A DNA stretch of 64,000 nt from an uncultured Eubacteriales bacterium (GTDB lineage: Bacteria > Bacillota > Clostridia > Oscillospirales > CAG-272): assembly GCA_934446365.1 (NCBI GenBank), contig CAKSDZ010000001.1, positions 496,001-560,000 of the forward strand. Reading direction: 5' to 3'. A program made the translations under genes and the position numbers. How positions within the stretch are numbered: position 1 is the first letter of the stretch; the number at the start of each line of letters is the position of its first letter. Below are positions 48,437-56,692 of this stretch, in pieces. The notes under the pieces were generated by a model that saw nothing but the letters and a program-made list of their open reading frames with translations, searched no databases and was not told the origin of the DNA.

Positions 48437-49498
48437 TTATTTTTCGCTCAATACGGACTTGATTTCACGAATCAGCACCGCCATCTGCGCCGGCGTGCCT
48501 ATCGTAATCCGGTTATAATTCCGTATGCGCTCCGCGCCAAAGTGGCGGATGAGGATTCCGCGGCGCTTCAATTCAAGGTAAAGCGTCTCCCCGTCGATTT
48601 TACCGGAAGCCGCGAACAGAAAGTTCGCTTTCGAGTCCGTCACGGCAAAGCCGAGCGTTTCAAGCTCCCGCTTTGTGTTTTCGCGCGTCTCCATGATTTT
48701 GCGGCAGTTCTCCATGTAATAATCGTTGTCGAGAAGCGCCGCCGTCCCCGCCGCCATCGTCATACGGTTGACATTGTAGGGATTTGTCGAATACTTGATC
48801 GTGCGAAGGTCGGAAATCAGCGCCGCACAGCCGATGCCGAAGCCGAGCCTTGCGCCCGCCATACTGCGGGATTTGGAAAAGGTTTGCGTTACCAGAAGAT
48901 TGTCATATTTGTGAATGAGCGGCACAACGCTCTCCGCACCGAAATCGACATAGGCCTCGTCGACGATGACCACATGATCGGGATTCGACGCAACGATTTT
49001 TTCGATTTCAGAAACCGAAAGTGCCAGTCCTGTCGGCGCGTTCGGATTGGCAATCACGATGTTTTTGCCGATGCCGATATAATCGGAAACGCAGACCGAA
49101 AAATCCGGCATCAGCGGAATCGCCTCATAAGGAATATCGGAAAGCGCTGCAAAAACCGGATAAAAGCCGTAGGTGATATCCGGAAACACAATGGGATGCT
49201 CCGCATCGCAGAACGCCATGAAAGCAAAGTTCAAAATCTCATCGGACCCATTGGTCATCAGAATCTCCGATGCGGACACGCCGTAAAGGCGCGCCGCCGC
49301 CTCGGTAAGCGCCGTACATTCCGGGTCGGAATACAGCTGCAACCGTTCACATTCCGCCGCAACCGCCGCCGCAACGCCCGCGGACGGCGGATACGGGGAT
49401 TCATTGGTGTTAAGCTTGATATAATTCTTATCGCGCGGCTGCTCGCCGGGCGTATACGCTTCAAGCGAACGATATTTACCGCTGAAAAATCTGCTCAT
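48437..49498 (-). CDS. hisC: Histidinol-phosphate aminotransferase
   Basis: 353 residues, fold-type I PLP enzyme. IKLNTNESPYPPS opens the substrate region, NPNAPTGLAL and VDEAYVDFG are conserved, and the PLP lysine is in TFSKSRSMAGARLGFG near residue 222. It transaminates imidazole-acetol phosphate (step 7). 21 bases after hisD in the operon. Confidence 0.96.
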   Translation of the reverse strand: MSRFFSGKYRSLEAYTPGEQPRDKNYIKLNTNESPYPPSAGVAAAVAAECERLQLYSDPECTALTEAAARLYGVSASEILMTNGSDEILNFAFMAFCDAEHPIVFPDITYGFYPVFAALSDIPYEAIPLMPDFSVCVSDYIGIGKNIVIANPNAPTGLALSVSEIEKIVASNPDHVVIVDEAYVDFGAESVVPLIHKYDNLLVTQTFSKSRSMAGARLGFGIGCAALISDLRTIKYSTNPYNVNRMTMAAGTAALLDNDYYMENCRKIMETRENTKRELETLGFAVTDSKANFLFAASGKIDGETLYLELKRRGILIRHFGAERIRNYNRITIGTPAQMAVLIREIKSVLSEK

Positions 49499-49519
49499 GT
49501 GATAAAAGTCCTTCTTTTT

Positions 49520-50800
49520 TTATGATTTCTTCGGGAATCGGAAAACCGCGCTTCTTGCGTGCGCTGAAAGTCCCTCTTTTTCCGCGAAATACGCGACGTC
49601 CTCCGCCACCGCGGCGAGCGCCTCCCTTGTGAAATAGGTGTATTGGGATTTTTTCACGAAATCATCGACGGAAAGCGGACTTGAAAAGCGCGCCGTGCCG
49701 CTCGTGGGAAGCGTGTGATTGGGTCCCGCGAGATAGTCTCCGAGCGCCTCCGGACAATTTTTTCCCATAAAGATCGAACCGGCATTCCGAACCATGTCGA
49801 GATAGTCAAACGGGTTGTCCACACAAAGCTCAAGGTGCTCCGGCGCGATTTCGTTTGCAATCCCGATTGCCTCCGCAATCGTTTCCGCTATGATGATTTT
49901 GCCGTTCCGGTCGATGGATTCCCTTGCGATTTCATACCGCGGGAGCGTTTTGATTTGATTTTCGAGTTCCTCCGAAACGGCGGCGGCAAGCGCCCCGCTA
50001 TCCGTCACAAGGACGGCGGACGCAAGCTTGTCGTGCTCCGCCTGAGACAGCATGTCCGCCGCAACGACGGCGGGCTCGCACGAACCGTCCGCGACGATGA
50101 GAATCTCCGACGGACCGGCAATCATATCGATTGCCACCTTGCCGAAAACCTGCCGCTTCGCCTCCGCGACAAACGCATTTCCCGGTCCCACAATCTTATC
50201 GACCGCGGGCACGCTCTCTGTTCCGTATGCGAGCGCCGCTATCGCCTGCGCGCCTCCGATTTTGAAGATCCTGTCGATGCCCGCGACCTTGGCCGCCGCA
50301 AGAATCGCCGGATTCACACGCCCTTGCTGCCCGGGAGGCGTCACCATGACAATCTCGGAACAGCCGGCAAGCTTTGCGGGAATGGCATCCATCAGCACGG
50401 TCGAGGGATAAGCCGCCGTGCCGCCTGGCACATACAATCCGACGCGCTCGATCGGGAGAATTTTCTGCCCCATGACAACGCCGTTTTTCTCATTGATGAT
50501 GAAGCTGTTTCTCACCTGCTTTTCATGGAATGCCCGGATGTTCTCCGCCGCCTCCGTTAAAATTCTAAAAAATTCCGGTTCGACAAGGGAGAGCGCCTCC
50601 TCGGTTTCCGCCTCCGTCACCTCGAGCGACGACAGCGTCACCCTGTCGAATTTTTCCGAATATTCCAAAAGCGCCGCATCTCCGCGGGCGCGTACATTCG
50701 CGATGATTTCCGCACAGACGCCTGTGACGTCGACCGTCGATACGGCGCGCGCAAAAATCTCCTCGCGCGAAACCTCTTTGCTGTTCAGAATTTGAATCAT
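49520..50800 (-). CDS. hisD: Histidinol dehydrogenase
   Basis: 426 residues from ATG at 50800 with GGAGAGG before it; a longer open frame upstream has no support. GPSEILIVADGSCEP and ADMLSQAEHDKLASAVLVTD are the NAD/Zn signatures, and GPNHTLPTSGTARFSSPLSV carries the catalytic region with the Zn-binding His. Two-step NAD-dependent oxidation of histidinol to histidine. The start is 40 bases after hisG. Confidence 0.96.
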   Translation of the reverse strand: MIQILNSKEVSREEIFARAVSTVDVTGVCAEIIANVRARGDAALLEYSEKFDRVTLSSLEVTEAETEEALSLVEPEFFRILTEAAENIRAFHEKQVRNSFIINEKNGVVMGQKILPIERVGLYVPGGTAAYPSTVLMDAIPAKLAGCSEIVMVTPPGQQGRVNPAILAAAKVAGIDRIFKIGGAQAIAALAYGTESVPAVDKIVGPGNAFVAEAKRQVFGKVAIDMIAGPSEILIVADGSCEPAVVAADMLSQAEHDKLASAVLVTDSGALAAAVSEELENQIKTLPRYEIARESIDRNGKIIIAETIAEAIGIANEIAPEHLELCVDNPFDYLDMVRNAGSIFMGKNCPEALGDYLAGPNHTLPTSGTARFSSPLSVDDFVKKSQYTYFTREALAAVAEDVAYFAEKEGLSAHARSAVFRFPKKS

Positions 50801-50840
50801 AATCCTCTCCGTTATCCCCGCGACCACACGCGGAAGCCAT

Positions 50841-51470
50841 TCATTCCTTGCCGGCGGATATCCGGGAAAGCCCCTCGATAATCCGCTCGATTTTTTCGCT
50901 TTTAAACTTAAAATTCGCCTTGTTGGCAATCAGTCTCGCACTGATGGGTACAATGGTCTCAATCGGCTCCAAATCGTTTTCCGCAAGCGTTGTTCCGGTC
51001 TCCACAATATCGACGATGACATCGGACAGCCCGAGAATCGGCGCAAGCTCGATGGAACCGTTTAAATGGATGATATCGATATCGCGGCACTTTTTCGCGT
51101 AATATTCTTTTGTGATATTCGCAAATTTTGTCGCGACGCGCAGCGTCTTTTCCGTATCGTCGCGAAAGCCCTTTTTCGCGGCGACCGCCATACGGCATTT
51201 TCCGACATCGAGGTCGACCAGCTCGTATACCTCTGGCGCATATTCAAGCAGGATATCCTTCCCCGCGACACCAAGGTCGGCAGCGCCCCGTTCAACATAA
51301 ATCGCGACATCGGACGGCTTGACCCAAAAGAAGCGAAGCCCCTTTTCCTCATTTTCAAAAATCAGCTTGCGTCCCGGCTCCCGAATGGCGGGACAGTCAA
51401 AGCCGGCGCGCTCAAACATACCGTATACTTTTTCACCGAGCCTGCCCTTGGGCAAGGCAATGTTAATCAT
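50841..51470 (-). CDS. hisG: ATP phosphoribosyltransferase, short form
   Basis: 209 residues, so it lacks the C-terminal ACT-like domain and must act in a complex with HisZ. INIALPKGRLGEKVYGMFER is the start, and DVIVDIVETGTTLAENDLEP near residue 155 is the PRPP-binding loop (ETGTT). It catalyses the first and feedback-controlled step. Its ATG lies eight bases inside the end of hisZ, so the two are coupled; GGAGG is farther than usual (18 bases) upstream. Confidence 0.96.
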   Translation of the reverse strand: MINIALPKGRLGEKVYGMFERAGFDCPAIREPGRKLIFENEEKGLRFFWVKPSDVAIYVERGAADLGVAGKDILLEYAPEVYELVDLDVGKCRMAVAAKKGFRDDTEKTLRVATKFANITKEYYAKKCRDIDIIHLNGSIELAPILGLSDVIVDIVETGTTLAENDLEPIETIVPISARLIANKANFKFKSEKIERIIEGLSRISAGKE

Positions 51471-52590
51471 GCTGTTCAAGGATTTTTGTCCCTCCGTTTC
51501 CAAATGACAGAAGCCGTCTGTACCGAATGCGCTCCGGCAGCGCTTTCTCCGCGAGCACGCTTTTTCCGTCACGGACAAGACGGTCGACCGTGCGCATCAG
51601 CTCCCCCATGCTCGCGTCGTCCCCATAAAGCAGAACGGTATCGACGTCATAATCGTCCCGCACCTCATTCAACCTTTCGAGCAGGTCGAGATAGACGGCA
51701 AAGCCGACAGCCCCCGCTTTTCTGCCCATTTTCCGCATCAGCTTGTCGTATCTGCCGCCGGACAGAATCCCCTCCGGAATGCCGTCCACAAAGCCGCGGA
51801 AAACCACCCCGCTGTAATAATTCATATCGTTTACGACGGAAAAATCGATGTTCACATGATTCAGGCATCCGACCGATTCCAAAACGGATACGATCGTTTC
51901 AAGCTCGCAAAGCGCCTCTTTGAACCCCGTATCCGCGCACAAATCCCGCAGGACCGGCAAAACCGCCCCGGGCTTTCCATAGGAAGAAATCAAAGCGAGT
52001 ATCTTCTCCGTGAGCGCGTCCGAGGCGCCGCAGCTCGCGCAAATCGCCCTTGCCTCATGCGCGTTTTTCTCTCCGATGCAGCGAATCAGCCGCGCTTTCT
52101 CCTCCTCCGACGCCGGCACGGCATCGACAAGCGCGGACAGAATGCCCATATGGGAAAGGTCAAGAACATAGCTTTCACCGACGGCGGCAAGGCTTTTCAC
52201 GGCGAGCATGACGACCTCCGCCATCGAATAGACATCGATATCTCCAATACATTCAAGCCCGGTCTGCATAATCTCCTTGAAGGTGTGCGTGCTGCCCGAG
52301 ATGCGATAGACGTTTTCGTTGTAATAAACCTTCTGCGTCACGCCGGCCTCGTCTTTGGAATTTTTGATGATGGAAAGCGTGACATCCGGCTTTAACGCCA
52401 GCAGCTTGCCGTCCGTGTCGTTGAAGGTAATCACCCCATCCCCGACAAGGAAATCCTTATTTTTTACATAAAGGTCATATTCCTCGAATTTGCTCATTTT
52501 AAACTGCGTATATCCGTATTTCCGGTAAAGCGCTCGCAGCTCGAAAACCGCCTGCTCCTCGCTTTTTAAAACCTTTTCGTCGAGTATCAT
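51463..52590 (-). CDS. hisZ: ATP phosphoribosyltransferase regulatory subunit HisZ
   Basis: 375 residues, a histidyl-tRNA synthetase paralogue without anticodon domain. Class II-like segments: GDGVITFNDTDGKLLALKPD, TQKVYYNENVYRISGSTHTF and NYYSGVVFRGFVDGIPEGIL (compare HisS DYYTGTVYE). Synthetase catalysis is lost; it activates and gives histidine feedback to short HisG. First gene of the operon; the ATG at 52590 with GAGGCGGG is preferred over an ORF start nine codons earlier. Confidence 0.95.
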   Translation of the reverse strand: MILDEKVLKSEEQAVFELRALYRKYGYTQFKMSKFEEYDLYVKNKDFLVGDGVITFNDTDGKLLALKPDVTLSIIKNSKDEAGVTQKVYYNENVYRISGSTHTFKEIMQTGLECIGDIDVYSMAEVVMLAVKSLAAVGESYVLDLSHMGILSALVDAVPASEEEKARLIRCIGEKNAHEARAICASCGASDALTEKILALISSYGKPGAVLPVLRDLCADTGFKEALCELETIVSVLESVGCLNHVNIDFSVVNDMNYYSGVVFRGFVDGIPEGILSGGRYDKLMRKMGRKAGAVGFAVYLDLLERLNEVRDDYDVDTVLLYGDDASMGELMRTVDRLVRDGKSVLAEKALPERIRYRRLLSFGNGGTKILEQHD

Positions 52591-52623
52591 AAATCCCGCC
52601 TCAATTTTTAAAATCATGTTAGC

Positions 52624-52652
52624 ATTTTATCACGCTATCATGATAAAGTCAA
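52624..52652 (-). promoter_or_regulatory. Predicted promoter and operator of the histidine operon
   Basis: Minus strand TTGACT (52652-52647), 17-base spacer, TAAAAT (52629-52624). The spacer contains the palindrome TATCATGATA and a wider TTTATCA/TGATAAA repeat, a candidate repressor site. The leader is under 40 bases, so no T-box or attenuator fits. Confidence 0.65.
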
Positions 52653-52697
52653 GAGGAAAAGGCGGTTTTTTCGGAAATTTTTAAGCTTTCCCGAAAG

Positions 52698-52741
52698 AAA
52701 AACAGAGCCGGACGCGGAAAACCGCGTCCGGCTCTGTTTTT
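52698..52741 (-). terminator. Strong intrinsic terminator of the glycosyltransferase-acyltransferase operon
   Basis: A 20-base perfect stem (arms 52698-52717 and 52722-52741, loop AAAA) with GC-rich core and T-run; begins at the stop codon of the 77-residue ORF. Confidence 0.93.
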
Positions 52742-52974
52742 TAATCATCCATATAGAGCACCAAAGGCTGCTCTTCCTTTAAAAGCCTGCATCCCATCTG
52801 ATAAGCATCTGAAAATTCCGTATAGGAAGCATCGCCAGAATAGGACGGCTCACAGCCCGAACAAACCACTCGCCGAATCTTGCTGCAAGCAGCGCACACA
52901 TTCCCGAAATACCAACAGCAAGCAAAGGCTTCCTGCGAATAAAAATCCCCTCCATAGTCATCTCCCCTCATCAT
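52741..52974 (-). CDS. Small hypothetical protein (77 residues) at the end of the lipid operon
   Basis: ATG overlaps the acyltransferase stop (ATGA). The product has Cys pairs in VCAACSKIRRVVCSGC, like a small zinc knuckle, and ends LKEEQPLVLYMDD. A second frame (52779..52961) starting at MEGIFIRRKPLLAVGISG has a better-spaced ribosome site (GGGGAG) and a hydrophobic, membrane-like sequence. The real protein could be either, or the two could be joined by a frameshift. No family recognised. Confidence 0.4.
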   Translation of the reverse strand: MMRGDDYGGDFYSQEAFACCWYFGNVCAACSKIRRVVCSGCEPSYSGDASYTEFSDAYQMGCRLLKEEQPLVLYMDD

Positions 52975-53762
52975 GCCGACGGCATTTGCTCATAGCGGAT
53001 ATATTCCACATTCTCCTTGGCAGCGGAGGTCTGCACCATAAAATCATAAACGCGGCGGCAAAGCTCCTCCTGCGCCGCCCGCACGGAAAGCGACGGGTCG
53101 CGGTAAAAGGGCTCGCTTACCGTCACCGTGACGCCCGGACGCTTGAAAAAGCGGAAAAGCCCGCGGCGGCGGCGATAAGTCGTCACCATGGCGACCGCCG
53201 GCACATCCAGCTTCACAGGATATCGGAAAGAAGTCGAGAGAAACGGCCGGATTCCGGTGTAAAACGGCCACACATGCGCCTCCGGATAGATCGCAACACA
53301 GTTTTTTTCGGAGCACCGCGTTTCCACGGCGGAAATGAATCGCTGCATCCCGGAAAAATCCGTCGGAATCGGCAGCGCACCGAGCATCATGACGATATTT
53401 TTCAGGAATTTGATTGAAACCGCATCGGGATTGGCTACCGTATAAGCCTTTTTCGGGAAAGTTACCATCGGCGGAATAAACGGGTCGAGCAGCTGCGTGT
53501 GGTTTCCGTACAGAAAATATCCGGTTTTTCTTAGTTTACGAAGCGCGCGCCGATTTTCGATTTTCAAGCCCATAACAAACTTAGTATAGAACCAAACAAT
53601 CGGCACAGCGATCAAATAATACAGCAAAAACGAGATAAGCTTCCACCAAAAATCCCGATGAACAAAGACGAAATCATGGCCGACGTTTTTGCGCTTGATA
53701 TTGGTGCCGGCAAAATCGTCCTTTAAAGGGTCGGAATAATATACCGTCTTTTTCGGCTTCAT
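52971..53762 (-). CDS. 1-acyl-sn-glycerol-3-phosphate acyltransferase-like protein (PlsC family)
   Basis: 263 residues. A membrane segment near residues 38-60 (WWKLISFLLYYLIAVPIVWF) precedes the acyltransferase motifs: YGNHTQLLDPFIPP (H-x4-D) near 92, GMQRFISAVETRC, and VAIYPEAHVWPFYTG, where the usual EG(T/E) is EA. The family adds an acyl chain to lysophospholipid or related acceptors at the inner membrane face. It overlaps the glycosyltransferase gene upstream by four bases, so it may acylate a glycolipid made by it. Confidence 0.85.
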   Translation of the reverse strand: MKPKKTVYYSDPLKDDFAGTNIKRKNVGHDFVFVHRDFWWKLISFLLYYLIAVPIVWFYTKFVMGLKIENRRALRKLRKTGYFLYGNHTQLLDPFIPPMVTFPKKAYTVANPDAVSIKFLKNIVMMLGALPIPTDFSGMQRFISAVETRCSEKNCVAIYPEAHVWPFYTGIRPFLSTSFRYPVKLDVPAVAMVTTYRRRRGLFRFFKRPGVTVTVSEPFYRDPSLSVRAAQEELCRRVYDFMVQTSAAKENVEYIRYEQMPSA

Positions 53763-54901
53763 ACAAGCGCCTCTTTGGAAGCTGCCGATATCAGCATATG
53801 CTCCATTCTGTCCATGCAGATATCGTAATCAAACTGTTCCGCATAACCGAGATACTGCTCGCGCATCCGTTCTTTTCTTTCCGGATTTTCCATCCAAAAA
53901 TCGATCTTTTCCGCAAGGGATGCCGCATCGTTATAGTGAAACAGATTATCCTCCGTCAGCGCAAAATATCGGGTTGCGCTGCGCGGCGAATCGGCGATAA
54001 CCGGCACCAGTCCGCAGGAAATCGCTTCAAGACAGGAAATGGCTTCGATTTCGATTTCCGCCGGATGGACATAAAGATCGGCATAATTTAAAACCTCGAT
54101 CAGTTCTTCCCTTGAATAAAACCTGAAAATAGGAAAAATCGGGAGCTTCTCCCTCGCATATTCCTTGATTTTCTCCTCCAAGGGACCGCTGCCCGCCAAA
54201 ATAAGCTGAATCCGGTCGCGGTATTTCGACTGCGCCACGGCGTCGATGAGCACCTTATGCGACTTTTCTCTGCTGTATCGTCCTGTGAACATGACGACAA
54301 AGCGATCCCTCAGATTTTCCGGCTTTTCGGTCGGCCGATACCGGAACATTTTGTTGACACCGTTGGAAATCACATAATGCGGTGTGGGCCCTACCTCATT
54401 TTCAAACACGTCGCAGATAAATTTCGTCGGATAATGGACTGCCGCACACATACGGTATACCTGCTTATAAAAGAAGCGGTAAACAGTGCGATTTGCAAAA
54501 TCCGAATTCATCAAAAAAATGTGATTGGTGAAGTTTTCCGCCTGACAATGAAAGCTCGCCGTCACCGGGATTTTCATCTCCGTCGCCATTTCCGCCGCCG
54601 CATGACCGAGCGCGAACGGCACCAAAATGTGAACGACATCGGCACCTGTCACCGCCTCACGCAGGATATCCTCGTCCGGTTTGGCAAGAGATACGCCGTT
54701 TTTCTCCACATAGCTGTTTAATGGGCCGAAATTATATTTGGAAACGACATAAAAGCCGTCCTGTCCCCGCTTATCCTCATCCGGACAAACGACTTTGAGA
54801 TTATGGCCTTTCGCTTTCAGGCTTCTGATCAGGTTCATAGCAGCGATCGTCGTCCCGTTGTTTTCTGCGCCGAGAACGTCGCATATCATCGTTATATTCA
54901 T
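53759..54901 (-). CDS. Glycosyltransferase family 4 (GT-B) protein
   Basis: 380 residues, two Rossmann domains. Acceptor-side NNGTTIAAMNLIRSLKAKGH is near residue 14. The donor-side pieces are VVMFTGRYSREKSHKVLIDA, LILAGSGPLEEKI and the E-x7-E motif in AEIEIEAISCLEAISCG. Similar to retaining glucosyl/galactosyl transferases that use diacylglycerol or lipid acceptors. The neighbouring acyltransferase supports a glycolipid role, but acceptor and donor are not proven. The ribosome site is weak (AAAGGA, far). Confidence 0.88.
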   Translation of the reverse strand: MNITMICDVLGAENNGTTIAAMNLIRSLKAKGHNLKVVCPDEDKRGQDGFYVVSKYNFGPLNSYVEKNGVSLAKPDEDILREAVTGADVVHILVPFALGHAAAEMATEMKIPVTASFHCQAENFTNHIFLMNSDFANRTVYRFFYKQVYRMCAAVHYPTKFICDVFENEVGPTPHYVISNGVNKMFRYRPTEKPENLRDRFVVMFTGRYSREKSHKVLIDAVAQSKYRDRIQLILAGSGPLEEKIKEYAREKLPIFPIFRFYSREELIEVLNYADLYVHPAEIEIEAISCLEAISCGLVPVIADSPRSATRYFALTEDNLFHYNDAASLAEKIDFWMENPERKERMREQYLGYAEQFDYDICMDRMEHMLISAASKEALV

Positions 54902-54995
54902 TTTTCAGTGACAATCCTTTCCGGAGGAAAACGGACGCTCCGCTGTTCCTCCACCGTCTTAACCAAGTGAATCCTCATATTGCCGGACCGTCTTT

Positions 54996-55208
54996 TTACG
55001 ATACCGGAACAACCTCGACGATATCCCCGATATCGCATCCGAGAAATCTGCATATTTTGACTAAAATCTCGAGCGACACAAGCTCTCCGCGGTTCAGCTT
55101 GCTGATCGTGCTGGGACTGAGCGGAATCTTGCGGATATCGTTCTTTTTCATATCTTTGTCGATCAAAAGCTTCCACAGCTTTTTGTAGCTGACCTCCAAA
55201 AAAATCAT
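54996..55208 (-). CDS. Small XRE-family HTH regulator
   Basis: 70 residues of the YozG/HTH_26 type: VSYKKLWKLLIDKDMKKNDI, then the recognition region PLSPSTISKLNRGELVSLEI and ILVKICRFLGCDIGDIVEVV. A one-domain DNA-binding protein likely to act locally or autoregulate. A G-rich ribosome site precedes the ATG. Upstream lies a tandem repeat bearing several -10-like boxes that read into the gene. The gene is about 95 bases before the glycosyltransferase gene. Confidence 0.85.
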   Translation of the reverse strand: MIFLEVSYKKLWKLLIDKDMKKNDIRKIPLSPSTISKLNRGELVSLEILVKICRFLGCDIGDIVEVVPVS

Positions 55209-55253
55209 CCCCCTCCATTTATATGCGGATATTATATCTTAAACTTATAGTAA

Positions 55254-55440
55254 TATACCATAAATTTACAATCAATCTATGCCCTTTTTTGGTTTTGCCG
55301 CATTTTCTATTTCGATAAACACAAATGCTTTGCATTTGTGGAGCTATTATACCATAAATTCATAATCAATCTATGCCCTTTTTTGTTTTGCCGCATTTTC
55401 TGTTTCGATAAACACAAATGCTTTGCATTTGTGGGGCTAT
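55254..55440 (-). repeat. Two tandem copies of a 94-nt unit upstream of the XRE gene
   Basis: Unit A 55254-55347 and unit B 55348-55440 are nearly identical (four or five differences); a third copy starts at 55441 but breaks off. Each holds the dyad CACAAATGC-TTT-GCATTTGTG and, on the minus strand, TATGGTATA(A)T, an extended -10. The array therefore gives the XRE gene repeated promoter-like elements. The gap 55209-55548 has no other gene. Confidence 0.85.
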
Positions 55441-55451
55441 TATACCACAAA

Positions 55452-55513
55452 GAAGATGAGATTGCAAGTGTTTTGTTCGAGAAGTCGAACATTTCACATG
55501 CTTTCTCATCTTC
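55452..55513. terminator. Long nested inverted repeat after the TVP38-type gene
   Basis: Outer arms GAAGATGAGA and TCTCATCTTC (10/10), middle arms GCAAGTG/CACATGC (one mismatch), inner arms TGTTCGA/TCGAACA around GAAG. The U-run is weak, so terminator function is probable rather than sure. Confidence 0.65.
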
Positions 55514-55548
55514 AATGATATGCCGATATTTTGTCTGCCAAGCAGAAT

Positions 55549-56523
55549 TTACTTATCCTTTCCGAATTTATCCTTGGAAGCATGCTCCCTGGCGCCGCGC
55601 GGACCTTCTCTGACGCCCGCTTTTCTGTATTTGGAGAATTTGCCGACCAGCCATTTTTCAAATCGTCCCTGATATTTGAACGACAGCACGGCAAGCACAA
55701 AAAAGCCGATGAAAATGAAGATCCAAGCGGCAATTCCCCAGCCCTCGAACGGAATAACGGTTCCGCTTCCGAGAAAGCAGTACGCGGCAATAATAAGCGG
55801 CCGGACTGCGACCATTGTGACAAAAAAGAAAAGAAAGCTCATCGACGTAAGTCCCGCCACCATACAGAGAATATCATCCGGAAAAAAAGGCAGTATCTGC
55901 ATCAGAACAAACACGACCTTTCCCTTGCTGCCGAGATAATCCGAATATTTTTCGGTCGCTTCCCTGCCGGCAATCCACGTGACCACCTTTTTACCGAATA
56001 CCTTGCCGATGCCGTAGGCGATAACGGAGCCGATTAAGACGCCGAGCGAAGCCAGCAGCGTCGCCGTCCACGCATCCCATATCAGACTGCCCGGAATATA
56101 GCACACCGCAGCGGGCAGAGGCAGAATCACCACTTGCAGGATTTGCACAAAAATATAAACCAGCTTTCCCCATCTGCCGGTATTCCGTATAATTTGGACG
56201 AGCTTTTCGATTTTATCCGCATCGGTTTTATAATCGCCAAGATTTGTGAAGCTGCCAAGCAAGGCGACAATGACAGTCAGCAAAAAGACACAAAGAATCA
56301 AGACAAAGCAGCCCTTCAAAAGCGTCTCTTTTTTGCGTAAATAGACGACGGTTCCGAAAATCAGTCCAATGATGGCAATGCCGTAGCAAGCCGTCTTGAT
56401 GGGAAGACTCCAATCGTTTATAAAAAATGCGGTGGAAAGAACGGTCAGAATACACAGCAGCGTATTGACAACCAAAATGGAACGTCCGGATTTTTCTTTC
56501 ATTTCTCGACTCAACTTCCTCAT
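55549..56523 (-). CDS. TVP38/TMEM64 (VTT/DedA-like) family membrane protein
   Basis: 324 residues. Three hydrophobic stretches in the first 90 residues, then the VTT domain: VILPLPAAVCYIPGSLIWD, ASLGVLIGSVIAYGIGKVFG (re-entrant Gly-rich loop), and VLMQILPFFPDDILCMVAG with the family F-P-DD. A final helix is followed by a basic tail (VREGPRGAREHASKDKFGKDK). VTT proteins are thought to flip lipids; some affect phosphatidylserine or undecaprenyl-phosphate recycling. Substrate not known here. Own transcript, repeat array downstream. Confidence 0.9.
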   Translation of the reverse strand: MRKLSREMKEKSGRSILVVNTLLCILTVLSTAFFINDWSLPIKTACYGIAIIGLIFGTVVYLRKKETLLKGCFVLILCVFLLTVIVALLGSFTNLGDYKTDADKIEKLVQIIRNTGRWGKLVYIFVQILQVVILPLPAAVCYIPGSLIWDAWTATLLASLGVLIGSVIAYGIGKVFGKKVVTWIAGREATEKYSDYLGSKGKVVFVLMQILPFFPDDILCMVAGLTSMSFLFFFVTMVAVRPLIIAAYCFLGSGTVIPFEGWGIAAWIFIFIGFFVLAVLSFKYQGRFEKWLVGKFSKYRKAGVREGPRGAREHASKDKFGKDK

Positions 56524-56617
56524 ATATTGCCTGTAATCGATACATTTTCATGAAAAACCGCCGGTGAAAGCATCGCGCTCCCATTTTCCGACGCGGCAGT
56601 AGGAAAACAAACGGGAA

Positions 56618-56647
56618 TAAGCGGTATAGCAGTCGCTATACCGCTTA
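56618..56647. terminator. Hairpin at the end of the isomerase/oxidoreductase operon
   Basis: TAAGCGGTATAGC and its complement flank a four-base loop. The T-rich stretch follows on the plus strand only, so on the minus strand, where the operon ends, it is a weak terminator at best. Confidence 0.45.
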
Positions 56648-56692
56648 ATTGTTTTCTTTGTTATATCCTGCCGAAAGGCGGTATTTTCTGAT

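Noticed and set aside
55307..55492. A 61-codon minus-strand frame through the tandem repeats
   Set aside because: It reads through repeat units containing promoter-like and hairpin elements, has no ribosome site, and its product repeats itself only because the DNA does.
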